Shown here piece after piece: positions 13,163 through 27,222 of a stretch of DNA of 64,000 bases. The stretch spans positions 9,604,496 to 9,668,495 of the forward strand of contig OW285193.1 of assembly GCA_935421135.1 (NCBI GenBank), written 5' to 3'. The notes beneath the pieces were generated by a model. It searched no databases and was not told the DNA's origin. It saw nothing but the letters and a program-made list of their open reading frames with translations. Position 1 is the stretch's first letter; each line of letters starts with the position of its first letter. The DNA is from Bugulina stolonifera. Lineage: Eukaryota; Bryozoa; Gymnolaemata; Cheilostomatida; Bugulidae. The translations under genes were made by a program, and so were the position numbers.

Positions 13163-16158
13163 CATAAAGTTTACAGTCTATTTGTGCAGGTAACCATAGT
13201 TTCTCATATTTCATGCATTCTCTGGTTTGGGTGGGGTTAGGCGCTAAGTAATTCGACACAATATATATTCATAAAGAAACTATAGTGTATGTGCAAATGG
13301 TGCTAGGTTAATACTACATATTATGCACTTTCTCTTTGAGTGACGCTACAAGCTAAATGTATAATTTCGTACAAGCTAATGCCCCATAAGGTATGCTAGA
13401 AATTATCTTCTCTTGCATATTTTTTGTATGAGGTTTATTTTAATAATCCTACTTCAATACTATGCTCTGCAGCAATACAAGCCATATATAAAAATATACA
13501 TATATATGGTATTTTCATGGTAGACTCAATTTCAGCGTTAATATTAGCCCTATGTTTAGCAAACTAGTCTATCATCTTTTGTATGTGGTGACAACTAATG
13601 CTTCGACTTTCGAAAAGTTAACTAATATTTATATTTTGTGTTTCCATCAGCTTTAATAACATTCAGTCAAATTTTCGATATTACTTATAATATAGTAATG
13701 GAGTATGGTGAATTGTGCCCTTCAACCAACTCCATCACTAATTTTTCTTTTTTCGTAATATTTGTCAATATGTGACTTCTTCCATTATATAATATTATCT
13801 CTCTATTGTTGTTATTGTTGCTTTGTTTTATTTTGCTCAAAGAAATAAATTGTTGTAACTTGTAAAGAGCACATTCTGTTTGATAGTACACCTGTATAAC
13901 TTTGATCATGTTGTGACCGGGCTATTATTTTGTGTTTATCAATTGATAATGCGGCTCCTATGTTGATGATACACTCAGGAGTCCAGGCCATAAACAACAC
14001 TGACCCTTACTCCAGGCCATAAACAACATTGGTCATTTAATAGTAGCACATAGCGGTCATGTGAGATAGTTCACTATCATGCATTTTCTACTTGTTATTG
14101 GTTAAGGCTATATATGCATTTACCAAGATACTACATTAACTGAATTGTTGGAATGGGCAATTCTAAGCTAATGAGCACGATTGGGAATTGCCCCCTCTTG
14201 ATATCAAAGAGAAGACGACTTCTAATTATGCTTATGAATGCTATGTGTTGGCCTAATAACTAGTAGCTAGCTATCTTCTACAGCTTTGAAATTTTTTCAG
14301 AACCCATCTCCTGCAGACTCCCAAGCTCCTGCAAGCCCTCCCGGTTTGGGATTTTAGTCAATAATAACTTTTATTTGCTATTTTGGTGACTATAATTATG
14401 GGCATAAAAGCTGACTACCAAGCTAGCAGCTTATACACTTAATGTTTAACATTATGATATAGTTTGGATAGAAGTTTGGATAGAAGATAGTATCTCATGG
14501 TCATGCACAGTATCAGATAGTAATTAATGTTTCTTCATAAACCACCACAAAACACAACAGTGACCAAATTGGTTACAAACAGTCAGGAAATGTAACGTAA
14601 CAGCCTCTAAACTAATTGCAACAATTTAAATTAATACTATTTTGTCTTATATTATCTTCACACTTATGTGAGACATCATGGCTGCCTTAGTCTGAGACCT
14701 AGCCTGTCTGCACTAGTTTTGTGCGGGCAAACAACTCCGTGTACTAGTGTTTGTAGCAACCTAGTACATGTACTTGAAGCAAAAAATTTTTCACCAGCTT
14801 AGTTTGTAACTACATTGTACATGCAACTGAGAACTGTGCCCACTGCAGACAGCCCATAAAGTGTTGTGCTCATTGTTAAAAAACATTTTAGGTATTTTAG
14901 CAGTCAAAGAGTCTAAAAATCTCCCTCTTTGATGTCAGCAAAACTTGTCATGTATGGTTCGGAGTTGTCTTATCTGCATGTGTCTGTAGCTGTATCATAT
15001 TATCACTCTCAAGCCATAGCAAGGGGAGACGACACACGAGACACTGTAATAGAGTGATATGGTACACACTTGTGAAATAAAAGAAGTAATATATTATATC
15101 CTTTCAGTCAGTAGATCTAACGCAATACGATTTTTAGGTAGTTTATACTTGGATGGATCGGTCAAGGCTTGACCAGTCAGATGAAACGTGTAAATAAAGC
15201 CATGTGTGTAAAACAAGGATTGTATTTGGGTGTGTTTTTCTATATAGATATGCTCAGTTCTATTCTGCTCTCAAAAATAACAATAATCATTTGAAACCTT
15301 TTCAAAAGAATTTTGAACCAAAAGTTCTTTGTAAAACTTTCCCACATTTTAACCAATGTCTGAGATGGTTAGCAATTTCTTAGTGACTTTTATGACATAA
15401 TAATTTGCAAGGAGTCGTAGACTGAAATCAGTGCTGCAAGTGTTGGCCTATTACCTACTACAGTGTAATACTGTACATGTAATTTACTTCTTTTCAAATT
15501 CTGGATATACATACATGTAGGAAAGCAATTATACACATACTATATTAGTCTCCCTAACAATAATAATTGTATTAATGCATATTATAATAAAACTCATTTA
15601 TTTGAATAAAAGAAGCTACAAGTGTACATAAACTATTATAGTAATAAATACTAGTACTATGAAAAAGACAGCCTGGTAGACAAAGTGATATAGCAATATT
15701 ATTTTATAAATTTACATATTGTTTAGACAAAACTTCAAACACACCGTTATGTTGAACCAGTAAATATTTATGCTATTTATTACTTCTAACCAGTTAATTA
15801 GAACTTACCATAGATACTAGTAAGTCTCATAGCAACGTTCTAGATTGTACATATTTTTAAAAAAATGATGCAATAAATGAATATACAGCCTTTACGATAC
15901 TTTGTTTTACTTCATATTGGCTGTACAGAATGTATATAGAATGATTATACTATTACACATGTACACACAAAGTCTTTAGTCAGCTAAATGCATGGCAAGC
16001 TCAAAAATCGAGGTACACAGTCTTGTAGCTGATTCGTCATTAAAGATGAAAAAGTTGAAAAATATTATTTTTTATAGGAAACACTATTTACATAATATTA
16101 GAGTTGTCTTCTCTGTCGATTGCATAAAAAGCTTGAAATTAATGCGTATAAAAAATGT
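13163..16158. other. Intergenic region between convergent aquaporins
   Basis: It holds the 3' untranslated regions of both aquaporins. AATAAA at 13844-13849 suits gene A. A left-arm-like GTTGTCTTCTC motif occurs near 16104. I see no additional gene. Confidence 0.6.
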
Positions 16159-19100
16159 TTAGGCGTTATGGCTATTTCCTCTCTTCATCTCGTAGGATTC
16201 TCTCGAGTCAGATTCCTCTTCTTCTTCCTGTTCGTAATCAGGGTCCATCAACCAAGCGGAGATCTTGGACATGCTTGCGTTGCCTAAGATACAGCATTAG
16301 TTCAGAATTGAGCAAAATATACTACTTTGTGCTACGGCATGTAGAGGCAAAAGAAACAACTTCTATGTTTTGAATAAAACGATAGTGATTTGAAGAAATT
16401 CCATTATTCGATTGTTGTCTTTATTCGCAACTATAATGATGGCTTCAGTCAATGAAATTTGGTACAAATTCTTTATCTAAAGTAGCAGCCTACGGGTCTG
16501 TACAATTGTGATTGGCGAAGAATATGACTGCGTTTCTATTTGCTTTGTTTGAGAAGATAAAGTTAAGTAATAAATACTATTTGTATTGATGCTTGATAGT
16601 GTAACGCCCCCCTAGCATAAGTATCAATTGTTGCTCCTGTATTTACTCTTGTTGCACTTCATTAGACATGGAAATGATAAAACGAGCTCAGTGCGAAATA
16701 CTTGTCGGAAATCATGGTGATAGATTTTCTAAACATGCTGGTGGGTGTACAAGAAGTGGAAGGCATAAATGAACGTAGCAGTGACAAATATGCATGCGCA
16801 ATGCATATACATGTACAGTAAATAAATAGATGTGCTACAAACAAAGATAGCCACTGAAGTAACTTTCACTGTAATACAATGTATGTATAGAAGCAAAAGG
16901 AATAATATTTATACATGTAGATATTTGTACTCATACTATGTTTATACCGGATAAAAGGTCAGTTTTTGGTCAATCTAAAGTAATACCTAAGTGCAAACTG
17001 AAATTTGACTAAATTAAAATAATATATGTTTGTGGATGAAATTCTACCGGGAGTAGACTTGATGCAATATAACTTTTTGTCCATTATCTCATCAAAAAGC
17101 AGGTGAAAGGGATAATTTACAATCTCAATGGTATTATGTAATGCTCTTAGGAAGCCATAAGCTTGTGAAACAATAGATTTGGCAACTTATGTATTACTAC
17201 ACAGTAGGCGCCCTTTTACTTATGTATTGCAACACAGCACACACCCATTCTACACCCTAGCATTCCTTATGCATAACTTTTGCAATACACACATTAGTAA
17301 ATAAATCCAAACTGTTGTGTTAGGAATTTAGGATAGTAGTTGAGACAACTGTTATCTTAGCTTTAGCTCCTGATTAAATAGCAATATGGCTACTCTAGAC
17401 CTCAATTGCATACTTGAAAACTTTATGCTTTCTGATAAGAGAAATATGTTGCTAATCTCAGGCATTGATGACCTAGCAGAGAAACCTATGGTGAGGCACA
17501 GCGTGTGATGTTCATTGATCTAACCCTGTGGACTTTATACATCTTATCACAAATTTTCGATATGAACCTTTATCAAAACTTCTTCAGAATAAATCGCAGA
17601 GGATTAAACTTAATACTTTGGAATGTAAGCAGATTTCAGGATTAAGAAATCACTCATCTAGATAACAAATATTATAATGAAAGCTAAGAAGGGTACAGGT
17701 GTAGTCAGCGTGCGTTATGTGAAATGAACTGTTCACTAAAGTACTACAACGAAGAGAGTATAACTCTAAAAGTTTGCCTAAACTTTTGCTGCATTTTCAA
17801 AGTTGTAGTGCTGTTTGGTTTGATTTGATTTTGATGCACATCTTTTAATCTTATGCTTATGCTGTTGCCCCTGTAATAACACTGTAATACAATCGAATAC
17901 AATAATGATAGAGTGATTGAAGACTTAGGCTCACCTGCGAACAAGAATTCGTAGATGAGGGCAGCTAGGATACCACCAAAGATTGGTCCTACCCAGTATA
18001 CCCATTGGTTCTCCCACATTTCTAGTACTACAGCTGGGCCAAAAGTTCTGGCAGTGTTCATACTGGAACCTGTGAGACGAATCTGCAACACAAACCAGTT
18101 TATGTGAGAATTGTGATGATTATAAACACATCTGGTGAGTCATGAACAGAAGTGGTTAAAAATTCCCCACATGCATTCTTTTCTAAACGGAAATGATAGC
18201 AAGCAAAATAGAACAAAACCAGAAATAAAAACTGTTGATTCCCTATACTAGAAACATATACTTACGAATCCAAGATGGCACATGGTGACTGATAGTCCAA
18301 TAGCAAGAGGACCAGATCCATTTAGATCATTTCTGGATCCGTCACAAGTAGCAAAGACGGTGATGACCAGCACAAAGGTAATGAGCAGCTCAATAGCGCA
18401 TCCTTGACCTGATGATACACCGTCTCCCAGAGTTGTCATTCCTACAAGTTGGCAGACGATTCATGTTATCTAACTGTAGTGTAATAATTAATTGCTTGTC
18501 TTAGTTGAAGTAGTATATAATGCATTCACAGTTGGCGTGTGATATGAAACTGCTGGGTGCCATAGGTTGGAATTTTGCCATTTGGCACAGCGCTGAAAAA
18601 TTTGGGTCCAAGTTCACTGAGTTCTACAATCATTTATCAGTGCAGACATTATTTTGGAGAGTAGAGACCTCAGGGTATGAAGACACCGTTGAAAATATTG
18701 CAACAACAACATGCCATTGACACTGAAACAAAAAACTATGAACATATCTAGTATCATTATTTATTTCATATTGGTAAATAACACTGTCTTGTTCTATATC
18801 CTCACCTAATCCACACTTGGTGACGTTGGCTGTGGGATCAGCTGAGTTTAAGTAGTTAATCTGCCATTGGCAGGTAAGACCCTGCATGATCAGAGCACCG
18901 AGTATTCCACCCACACATTGGAATACGACATAGAATAGGAACCTCACCAAACTGATCTATAAAGACAAAACAAGACAGTAAAATGGGATGCAATATGCCT
19001 AAAGTTGTGAGCTGTGAACCTACGGTAAATGTGATGTGTTATCCACTAATTGCATTACACAGGTAAGGAGGGGAGGGGGGGGGAGCTGACATAGCCAGGG

Positions 19101-21102
19101 TTCCAAACTCTTTCCTAATGAATCTAAGAGATTCTTTTGAGGATTCGGAATTCTGATTTACATATAAACTGTAATACAGTTTTGAGAATAAATTTCCATT
19201 TTATTATTCTGAAAGAACCGAATTCAAATAGTTCCCTAACAGACAACAGGTTGATCTACCTTAGTGGGTGTGATTAAATAATAAGACAGTTTGACCATTT
19301 GACTATTATTTGGCAATGTATCAGCATTTTTCTCAATTATATTAGTTTGCCAACACAGTTATTTGTTGAGATAACTCGACAATGATGCAGATTACTGATT
19401 ACACACAGGGTAAAGTTTGACCAGCCAACATGACTCTAATTAATGATGTATTGTAAATCACTAATCTCAAATTTGTAATAATTCAACCACCTGCTCTACA
19501 ACATTACGCGCTTGCATGAGCAAATAGAGTCTTGGAGTTGTCTTACCTTTCTAGTGATAAACATTCCAGCTGTCACTGCAGGATTTATATGGCCTCCTGA
19601 TACATTAGCCAACAGCCAGACAAGTGTTGCAACTGACAGACCGAATGACAAGCTTACTCTGGTGTGATCTAGTTCTGATGCTCCATATGGACTGGCGCAG
19701 CCAACAAACACAAGGAACGTAACTCCCAACATCTCGCCAAGGAGAGCTTTGTAGAATCCAGCCGACTTGACATCTCTTGCGGAGCTCTCGAAGAATCTGC
19801 TGTACATACCCATCTTTCTCTCTCTGTATTGATTCTGTAAAGATAGAGAAGTAAATCATTACAATAGGCCAGCTCTGATGACCTCTTGACCTTATGACCT
19901 CATCAATATTAAATTATTATGATCATCTTCAAGTTATACTTTACAATTTGTTACATTGAAAGTCTTTTCACTTCCATGCTAAAATAAATTCAACATTGAC
20001 GAACGTGTTCAAGAAAGGATGTATGAAGCGCTATATCTAATTCTACTGTAGTGAGTGTAGGATATGGTATAAGCAACTTTACTATTATTAATTCAGACTA
20101 AAATGTGCCTTTACTGTACAGGCTCAAGGGGAGTTGCTTGTATTTAGATAGCCCTGCATGATAATGTAGGTTAACAAGATATGTGAGATTATTATTTCAC
20201 CCTTCCAAGTAAAATATTAATTTTAGGCAGGTAAAATAACGGTGAATGCTAGTTGTCAAAATGAGATTGTATTGATGAACAACGCTGCCACTGTAGGTAC
20301 ACCACATAAATAGAATATTTGGAAGAGATGGGCCGGTCCAATAGTGTTACTATTCAAAACATGTCAAGTCAAATTTGTAACAACTTCCCAACACTCAGCT
20401 CTCAGTGCTGAAGAGGGCAAGGGATTTTTCACGCATGAAGACAGAATAGATATTGATAGACAATACATGATCAAGAAAAATAAATACCCATCTAGAAAAA
20501 TAAACAGAAAATACAGGCATTTGTAAATACGCTTGGAGCTAGTCTTTAGTTCGTGGGAAGATAACATACCACAGGTAAATAGTTTGAAGCTACCAACTCT
20601 CTTGCTTTGTGGTTATTCTAACTACATACTTATTTTTATTCTATATAATTCTTTTGTAAAAAAATGATCTATTGTGTCCCTAAAAATACTGATATACAAA
20701 GAGCTATTAAATTGATCCTGAATGAAACAAGGTAATGCAGAGTGAACAAGCGCCGGTGACACCACCAACAGCACCAGTATATGAGCAGACAGTATTGCTA
20801 TGCGTCACTTAGAATCTTAAAAATCTGTGTTCTTACAGCAGTAGAAGTCAGCAAAGTTCTGATCAATTGACGTTAATTGAAGTTCACACAATAAACCATA
20901 GACAGCAACATTTAGGAATACAATGCAAGGAGTGGGTAGAGAACCAGCACGGTTGCTATATTGTTCCTAAAATGTGAAGAGCAGAAACTCAGGCTACAAA
21001 TCAATTTGCTCACACAGCCTTCACCTTTGAGTTGACGTTCTGATCAATAAATTTATCTGTTTCCGTAGGAGTCGCACCAGAGAAGTCCTTTTGATCAGCC
21101 AT
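16159..21102 (-). CDS. Aquaporin paralogue B with Asn-Thr-Ala second box
   Basis: Exons in transcript order: 21025-21102 (N-terminal, less certain), 19547-19834, 18806-18956, 18266-18441, 17935-18082 and 16159-16283, phases all consistent, 321 residues (288 if it starts at Met 19811-19813). MIP-family channel. Counted from that internal Met, the first box is NPA at 77-79, but the second reads [10 protein letters not shown], Asn207-Thr-Ala, with the filter Phe57, His195, Ser204, Arg210 kept. Loop C has a sequon at Asn133. The terminal exon was found by homology: GNASMSKIS matches GDAKITKIV of paralogue A; it ends in a run of Glu followed by Ser and basic residues. Four intron positions and phases match paralogue A; the intron between the second box and helix six is absent. 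The gene is convergent with A, probably from an inverted tandem duplication. Aquaporin identity is very likely; the effect of NTA on selectivity is unknown. Confidence 0.92.
17935..18082 (-). CDS. Aquaporin B exon carrying the NTA box and helix six
   Basis: This 148-base exon corresponds to two separate exons of paralogue A (8175-8255 and 10095-10161). It encodes [19 protein letters not shown] and continues without a break into [11 protein letters not shown]. The proline codon of the second NPA box is ACT (Thr) here. The acceptor is a TTGCAG-type site and the donor is GCAG/GTGAGC. Confidence 0.9.
21025..21102 (-). CDS. Probable first coding exon of aquaporin B
   Basis: ATG at 21100-21102 opens 26 codons (beginning MADQKDFSG) that end at AAG/GTGAAG in phase 0. 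The next exon has a matching phase-0 acceptor (TTTACAG before 19834), after which seven codons (NQYRERK) lead in frame to the internal Met. This gives a 33-residue cytosolic extension. The upstream exon could instead be an untranslated or alternative first exon. Confidence 0.6.
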
Positions 21103-23529
21103 ACTAGATAGATAGAGTATCACAGCTTTCACCTAGCACACAAACACACAACCTTAGCAGGTGTCAAGCAGAGAAAGATTGGTGATAGCAGGTTTTTGTC
21201 AGGTGATAGGTAAATGGACATTGCTATTAGCATATAGTCTGTTATCAATGTTCGCACTGTCATGATGATAAGGTTTGAATTACAAACTGTCAAAGAAAAT
21301 AATCCATGTACATTTAGAAATTGGGAAAAAGCCAACAGTAGGAGCAAAGCTGAGCAGACAACTCTTAACATAGCACACAGATATTTTCAAGCAGAGAATA
21401 CTTTTGACGAATTTGGAAGGCAGGACACAGAAAGATAAATTATGTAAGCACATACATCTATATAGGTGAAGCACACACCGATTACAAGCCTCTATATCTG
21501 TACCAGAGGGGTTAGCTTACTATAAAATAATCCTATAGTGTTAAAGCTATCAACAGAAAGCAAGCTATCACAGGGAGTTAAACACTAACTCCATGCCTGT
21601 AATAATACAAAAAATGAAAATGAAAATAAAATAAATAATGATTATTATATTTATTATGTTATTAATTATTGTGCTATTATATTAGAGAACAATAATAGTG
21701 ATAATATTTACCAACACCTGTGTTATAAAGCTTGTTTTTAGTGCCTCATTTAAACACTGTGTGTAAAATAATTGCATATAAGCAGAACACTGAACTAATA
21801 CTAGTTTTTACAAATACATGTAGATGCCTGGATATCTTAAATGCAATAAGAATTTAATATGTTTTATCTTGGTAGGCTGTTTAACTCTTATAACAGTCAT
21901 TTTATGATTAGCAGTAAACAACATTGTTGTAACTTCTAAATAATATTTAATATAAAATCAATTCTCTGTGATATAATTTCTCCACCTTGATCTGCATGCT
22001 TATGACATAAGACGTGTAGGCTAGATCTTAAGTATAACACAAAAGTAAACACAACTTACAGCACAGACAGTGGAGAGTTATATAGTTGGTGCTGCCTTGT
22101 AGAATCAAAAGATCTCTGTGAGCATTCAGATACTACTGATATTGCTATTTGTGTATTGGGATTATATAGCATCAGATTATCTCTGGGTGTTATCTCCTCC
22201 TGTTACTTATATACTGTATATCCCCAAATGTAAGCTCTGCTAAATTGCCATAACAATGTGTTGCAGTTGTTTGCTGATAATTTAATCAGTTGTATAGAAT
22301 ACTCTTAGCAGCTCATGCATTTGTAAATGATACTATAAATGTACATCGCAAGCCAGATTCCAAATCTAAGTTATTGTCTACACAGCTTGTTCCTATCAAT
22401 ATTAATTTGTTACGAAAGAAATAATGATTGTTATTTCTACTCAATGAATTCTTTTTATTTATTATTGTATTTCGGTGTTCTGACAAGTATAACTGGCATA
22501 TTCAACTAATTGATGCATATCAGTGACTTTTTGTTCAATATTATGCTATTTTTAATGTCATGCAATATGAGTGGGCATTATTTGGGTAGTTGCAGTACAA
22601 GACCATACTGCAGATAGACTAATCTGGTCTCTAAAATTCCATTCCAAAGGCCATGAATTACAAGAAAGTTGAAAAAAATTGACGCATGAAGTGTGACGTA
22701 TTGTAATCCGGCCGTCAATAAATTATATAGAGGATTAATAGCAACTGCAACATAAATTTTATAGTATTGCATTAATGCTCTGTACTGCCAATATTTCACA
22801 GATAAAATACAAAAACAAAAACAACAGACTGAAGCCAGCTGGATGTAGGTCTATATAACGCAGTCTAGTCAAAAATGGTGACATAATATTTGTTGCATTT
22901 ATCGATTTCATGGCTTGCACAATGTACATTGTGTTTTATATAGACATCACAGCCCTAGCACCAGTTCCTGGGAAACAACATTTACTGATAGGTTATCATG
23001 ACCAGCCCTCATATCTTAGGGATTATTATTTGACATCACAAGCTTAATCTAATGCCCAATAAATTGTTTAAAACGTCCTGTTATGATTCAGCCTGTTTAT
23101 CCCTAAACTACTTATTTGTAAGTCTTTCTCTAAATTTTAATTGATTCAGAGAAAATAAGGAGATTAATTGGCAGACAGTTTGTGTAGGCAAAATGGCTAA
23201 TAGAAAACATGTTTGTGGGTTTCACTTCTATTCAAGTGTGTGTGTACTTGTAGCTTACATAATTGTGAGCTAACTTGTAAGGTTTCTACACCCAGGCCTG
23301 AACACCAAGGCCCAACGCTGCGGCTAATTGGCAGCAGATAAGATTAGATAGGCTACAGTGTTGGTATAATATATAGTGTTGGCCTACCTAGTATGTTTAC
23401 AGATAGGTCAATTATTGTCGACACTATAAAATATAAACAAAGATGTAATCGTTAGTCTATGATCAAATAATGATTTTCCTGTGAACAGCAGCTGGTTGTC
23501 AAATTTGTCTTGTTGATAAGCTTATTGCT

Positions 23530-23575
23530 ATCACCAGATCTCCTGTGGACGTATCACCAGATCTCCTGTGGACGT
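23530..23575. repeat. Two-copy 23-bp tandem repeat
   Basis: ATCACCAGATCTCCTGTGG plus ACGT occurs twice in direct succession without a mismatch, indicating a recent small duplication. Confidence 0.85.
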
Positions 23576-26500
23576 ATTACACTGAGGATTAGTGGAGTGG
23601 TCTGTACTGCTACAATTTATTACCTCTTTGAGGAAGAGTAAAATCAGAAACTTCACATATCAAGTAGGTCTGTGATTAATTATTGAAGTTGATCTTGATC
23701 AGAATTTGTTTGTTATGCTACTAACTTTATATACATGTATAATCCACCCACATTTTAATTGGTTAGACATCAACTTAAAGTTGTTATATGTAGCCATAAG
23801 CTGTGGCATTTAATATGCACAAGATTAGTGTTTACAAAAAATATTGTAAAGATGCAATTTTTTTTAAAATGACAATTTTCACAGCAAATATTATTAGTGA
23901 ATATTAGTCACGTTTGAATTTTTTCTAATTTATTGCTTTTTTAGGTGCTATGGATGTCGTAATCAACAGGTATTAGTGACATGACAGATTAAGCCACACC
24001 AACTTATAGGAGTCTTGTGTTCTGTCTATCCACAACTAAGATGTTATTCCTGTGGTGAAAGTTAGCCTTAGTTCCGAGTCTGTTAACATAATGGGTGGGT
24101 ATGTTGAGAATTAATTTATAGAACCCACAGCCTAAGTTATATATACATTCATGTTCAGCAGCCTGCTCAATACCCCATATACAAGAAAAACAACCGAGGC
24201 TAGATGAAAAGCGAGTAAAATAGCAAATATTTTTTGTGTTCAATTTGTAGATTTGTACCACTTTGACATCTTCTAAATTTGTTTTCATTTTTATCATAAT
24301 AACCACATTCAAACTGTAGTGTATTTGCTAAGTTCTATAGCCACAGTGATATGTGAAAATGATTTCAAAATCTCATCAGAGAATTTTTATCCTTGTTAAT
24401 CATAGAAATGAATAGCCATCCTTGAGTCAGCTGACTGATGCATCCTGCATGGGTATCATGGTAGATTGAAGTAGTTAATATACTATTATTGTTGTGTCAT
24501 AGCATCCACAGCACATTTCTATGAATTGATGACAATTGTGATATTTCATGTCCTTTTAAACAGACTGAAGCTAAGTTACAAATTGCTTTGTTCCATTTAA
24601 TCACATTTTTAGTGCACTATATCCATGGACTGAGATTCATGCTTGTGATAGAGAAATTTGATTGGGGGAGTGTCAAAATACCAGGAAGATAGAAGACTTT
24701 GACAGAGAACAAAGGCTATTTTATTTATTGGAACAATGTTCAGTCTATCTCGCTAATTGTTCATGGTTTTCTGTCACAAATTCTGTTTGGTGTTTTGCAG
24801 TTTCGGAAATATAATAGCCCTAATTCTACAGCAAAAACTCCATTTATTTAAAATTGCTCTCACTCTCTAGGTGGAAAGGTGGGAATCATAAGCAGATATG
24901 CAGATTGGATGCGCTTTTACCAAAGGTTTATTTACTAATTGGCTTGAGAATATCTTTTATTCACATACACATATAGTATTATACCAGATATCCATTTAGA
25001 GGGTATGGAACATAGGCTAATGACTGGCATGAGAGTGTTGTATGTTACAAATCTCGCATACCTGCTGGAGATTGATGCAAAAATATATACAGCAGTCTAA
25101 ATTTTAGCCCAGTATTAGAATGTTTGTCCGTCATTTAGTCTTTGAGGCCAGAAGTGCAAATTCTTGATTCATTCTTGGGCACCTGATGCAGCAGCACAAT
25201 AAAACGGATGTTGGCTGTTGAGCGACAAGGCTGAGTGACAAGGCTGACAGTTTAACCAACATGGCAGTGTTTCTATAGAACTGGTTCTAAGCTAGTATCC
25301 AATCACATTTTGCTTGCCATGCCCTAAGCAAGTTTTCATGGCAACTTTTGTTATTCATGCATTTTTATCACTTGAATTTCAACACAAACAGATTACACCC
25401 CTGCTATGTGAAGCTATTGACATCAAATGGTATATTACATACCTTGCCCTCAGGCATCTATCAGCAGTTCACCAGAATTACATTGGACTGCAATGTACGT
25501 GTAGAAAGGGACTAATAAGTACATCAATGAGATATCAGACTGACAAGCCCTTGGAAAATATTTTTTGTTGAAATGAAAACAATCAAGTCTTTAGAAGCAA
25601 AACTTGGACAATATTTGGCTAATTTTGGCTAATATTTACCTACACTGTATGATAACTATGCTACATTGAGATTGAGTCAGTGAGCAATTCAGCAATTATG
25701 CACATGAGTCAGCAAACTGCCCTCTTATGAGTATACTTCACAGTAACAGCTACATGTATATGCCCATCTCTAATCACCTGTAATGCATAATAGTTGCCTT
25801 TTGTAAGAACTCGTAACGAAAGACAATGAACATGTGAACATGGGAACAGGGGGCATGGGCATGGGTATAAAGATACATAGACATGAACTTGAGAAGGTAG
25901 TAAAATCAACATGTGTGTAGACTCGGTTGTTATTAATATTATTAATACTTATTAGACATGTCATGGCAACTATGTGACATTAGTCAAGATTAAGGTAATA
26001 TATCACGTGAAAGTGGATTAATTGATGCATGGTGTAGATTTAGACTAGCCATCTAGGGCTTGAGGAAATGCCTTCTAGTTACAGCAAATTACGGATGTAT
26101 TTGATATACGACTATTGCTAAATTATATACATTATTAATGTTTTGTTATCAATTATTTTGTTAATAACTAACCACTTTATGGTGTAATTGGACCTAAACA
26201 AAAGTTCTACCATGGTAAAAATTATGCTTGTAAGTAGTTTACACACATTCTAGCTTCAATAGTCAGGTTTTCTAAGTTTATTTTATAAATAATATTAGCT
26301 TCAGTGTTTTTTTAACTAAAAAAGCTATCCAAGCTTAGTTTTATGGCTAGAAAAAGTGATATCTCTTCTAATTGTCAGGAGGGTGAAGTAGCTTTGTTGG
26401 CAGAGTGCCTATAAGAAATCAAGTTTAAATGCTTTTTCTACTACCACCAGTCAATTTAATAGAATTCTCTCCATCCGAAGACCCAATTAATTGTCAACTA

Positions 26501-27222
26501 AATAGTCCATAGTTACTTCCCAGAAATTCAAAATTACATGCATATTTATTATCAAATGTCAGCCAAAATGTCCAACAAAATATTTAATGAGATTGACAAC
26601 AGCGAGAGTTAAACTACATTTACTGTACCTGCCATCAGCAATATAAACTTTGGTGCAAAGCTGTACCTGTGCTGTCAACATTAAAAGTGCGAGAATGTGC
26701 CAGCTACGATCTGGTGTAATTTGTTTCAATACTAATACCAATAGCACCTAGCTGGTTTCACGAGTAGCAAAAGCTCTCTGGAGTGAATTGCACTACAGAA
26801 CTGCTAATAAGGGTGTAACACTATATTCCATACATTCCATACATAGATACATGTCGGTCAAATGTCTTCACATTCATACATACATGTATCATTCTCACTG
26901 ATTCAATGCGTAATATAATATTCTTGGAAAACATGTCTTAGTTTTTCATATCAGAGCATATGATGGAATATTTTTAAGTATTAGACAGTACAAATATGTT
27001 ACACCTTTCACAAATTTTCTAGTTTGCCTACAGATTATGCCTGTTGAAAGAGATAATTATTGTATGCATCTTTAAAACTTAACAAATTGTGCCTGGAGTC
27101 AACATTCCGTGTCACTCTAACCTAGTACTGAGTGTCCAATGATATTATTTTGTTAGAAGGAAGGAGTGTACTGAATTGGAATTGTCCTCTCAATGCTTTG
27201 ATTATAATTCCGAATGTGCCTC

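Noticed and set aside
16155..16373. 72-codon plus-strand frame
   Set aside because: It is the antisense of the terminal aquaporin B exon, which is supported by homology with paralogue A and by phase.
21129..21371. Minus-strand frame starting MLRVVCSALLLLLAF, like a signal peptide
   Set aside because: No usable donor follows the hydrophobic stretch, no partner exon was found, and it lies just upstream of the aquaporin B first exon where UTR or promoter sequence is expected.
24004..24312. 102-codon minus-strand frame
   Set aside because: Longest frame of the gene-poor stretch, but no recognisable motif, splice partner or biased codon use; similar lengths occur by chance here.
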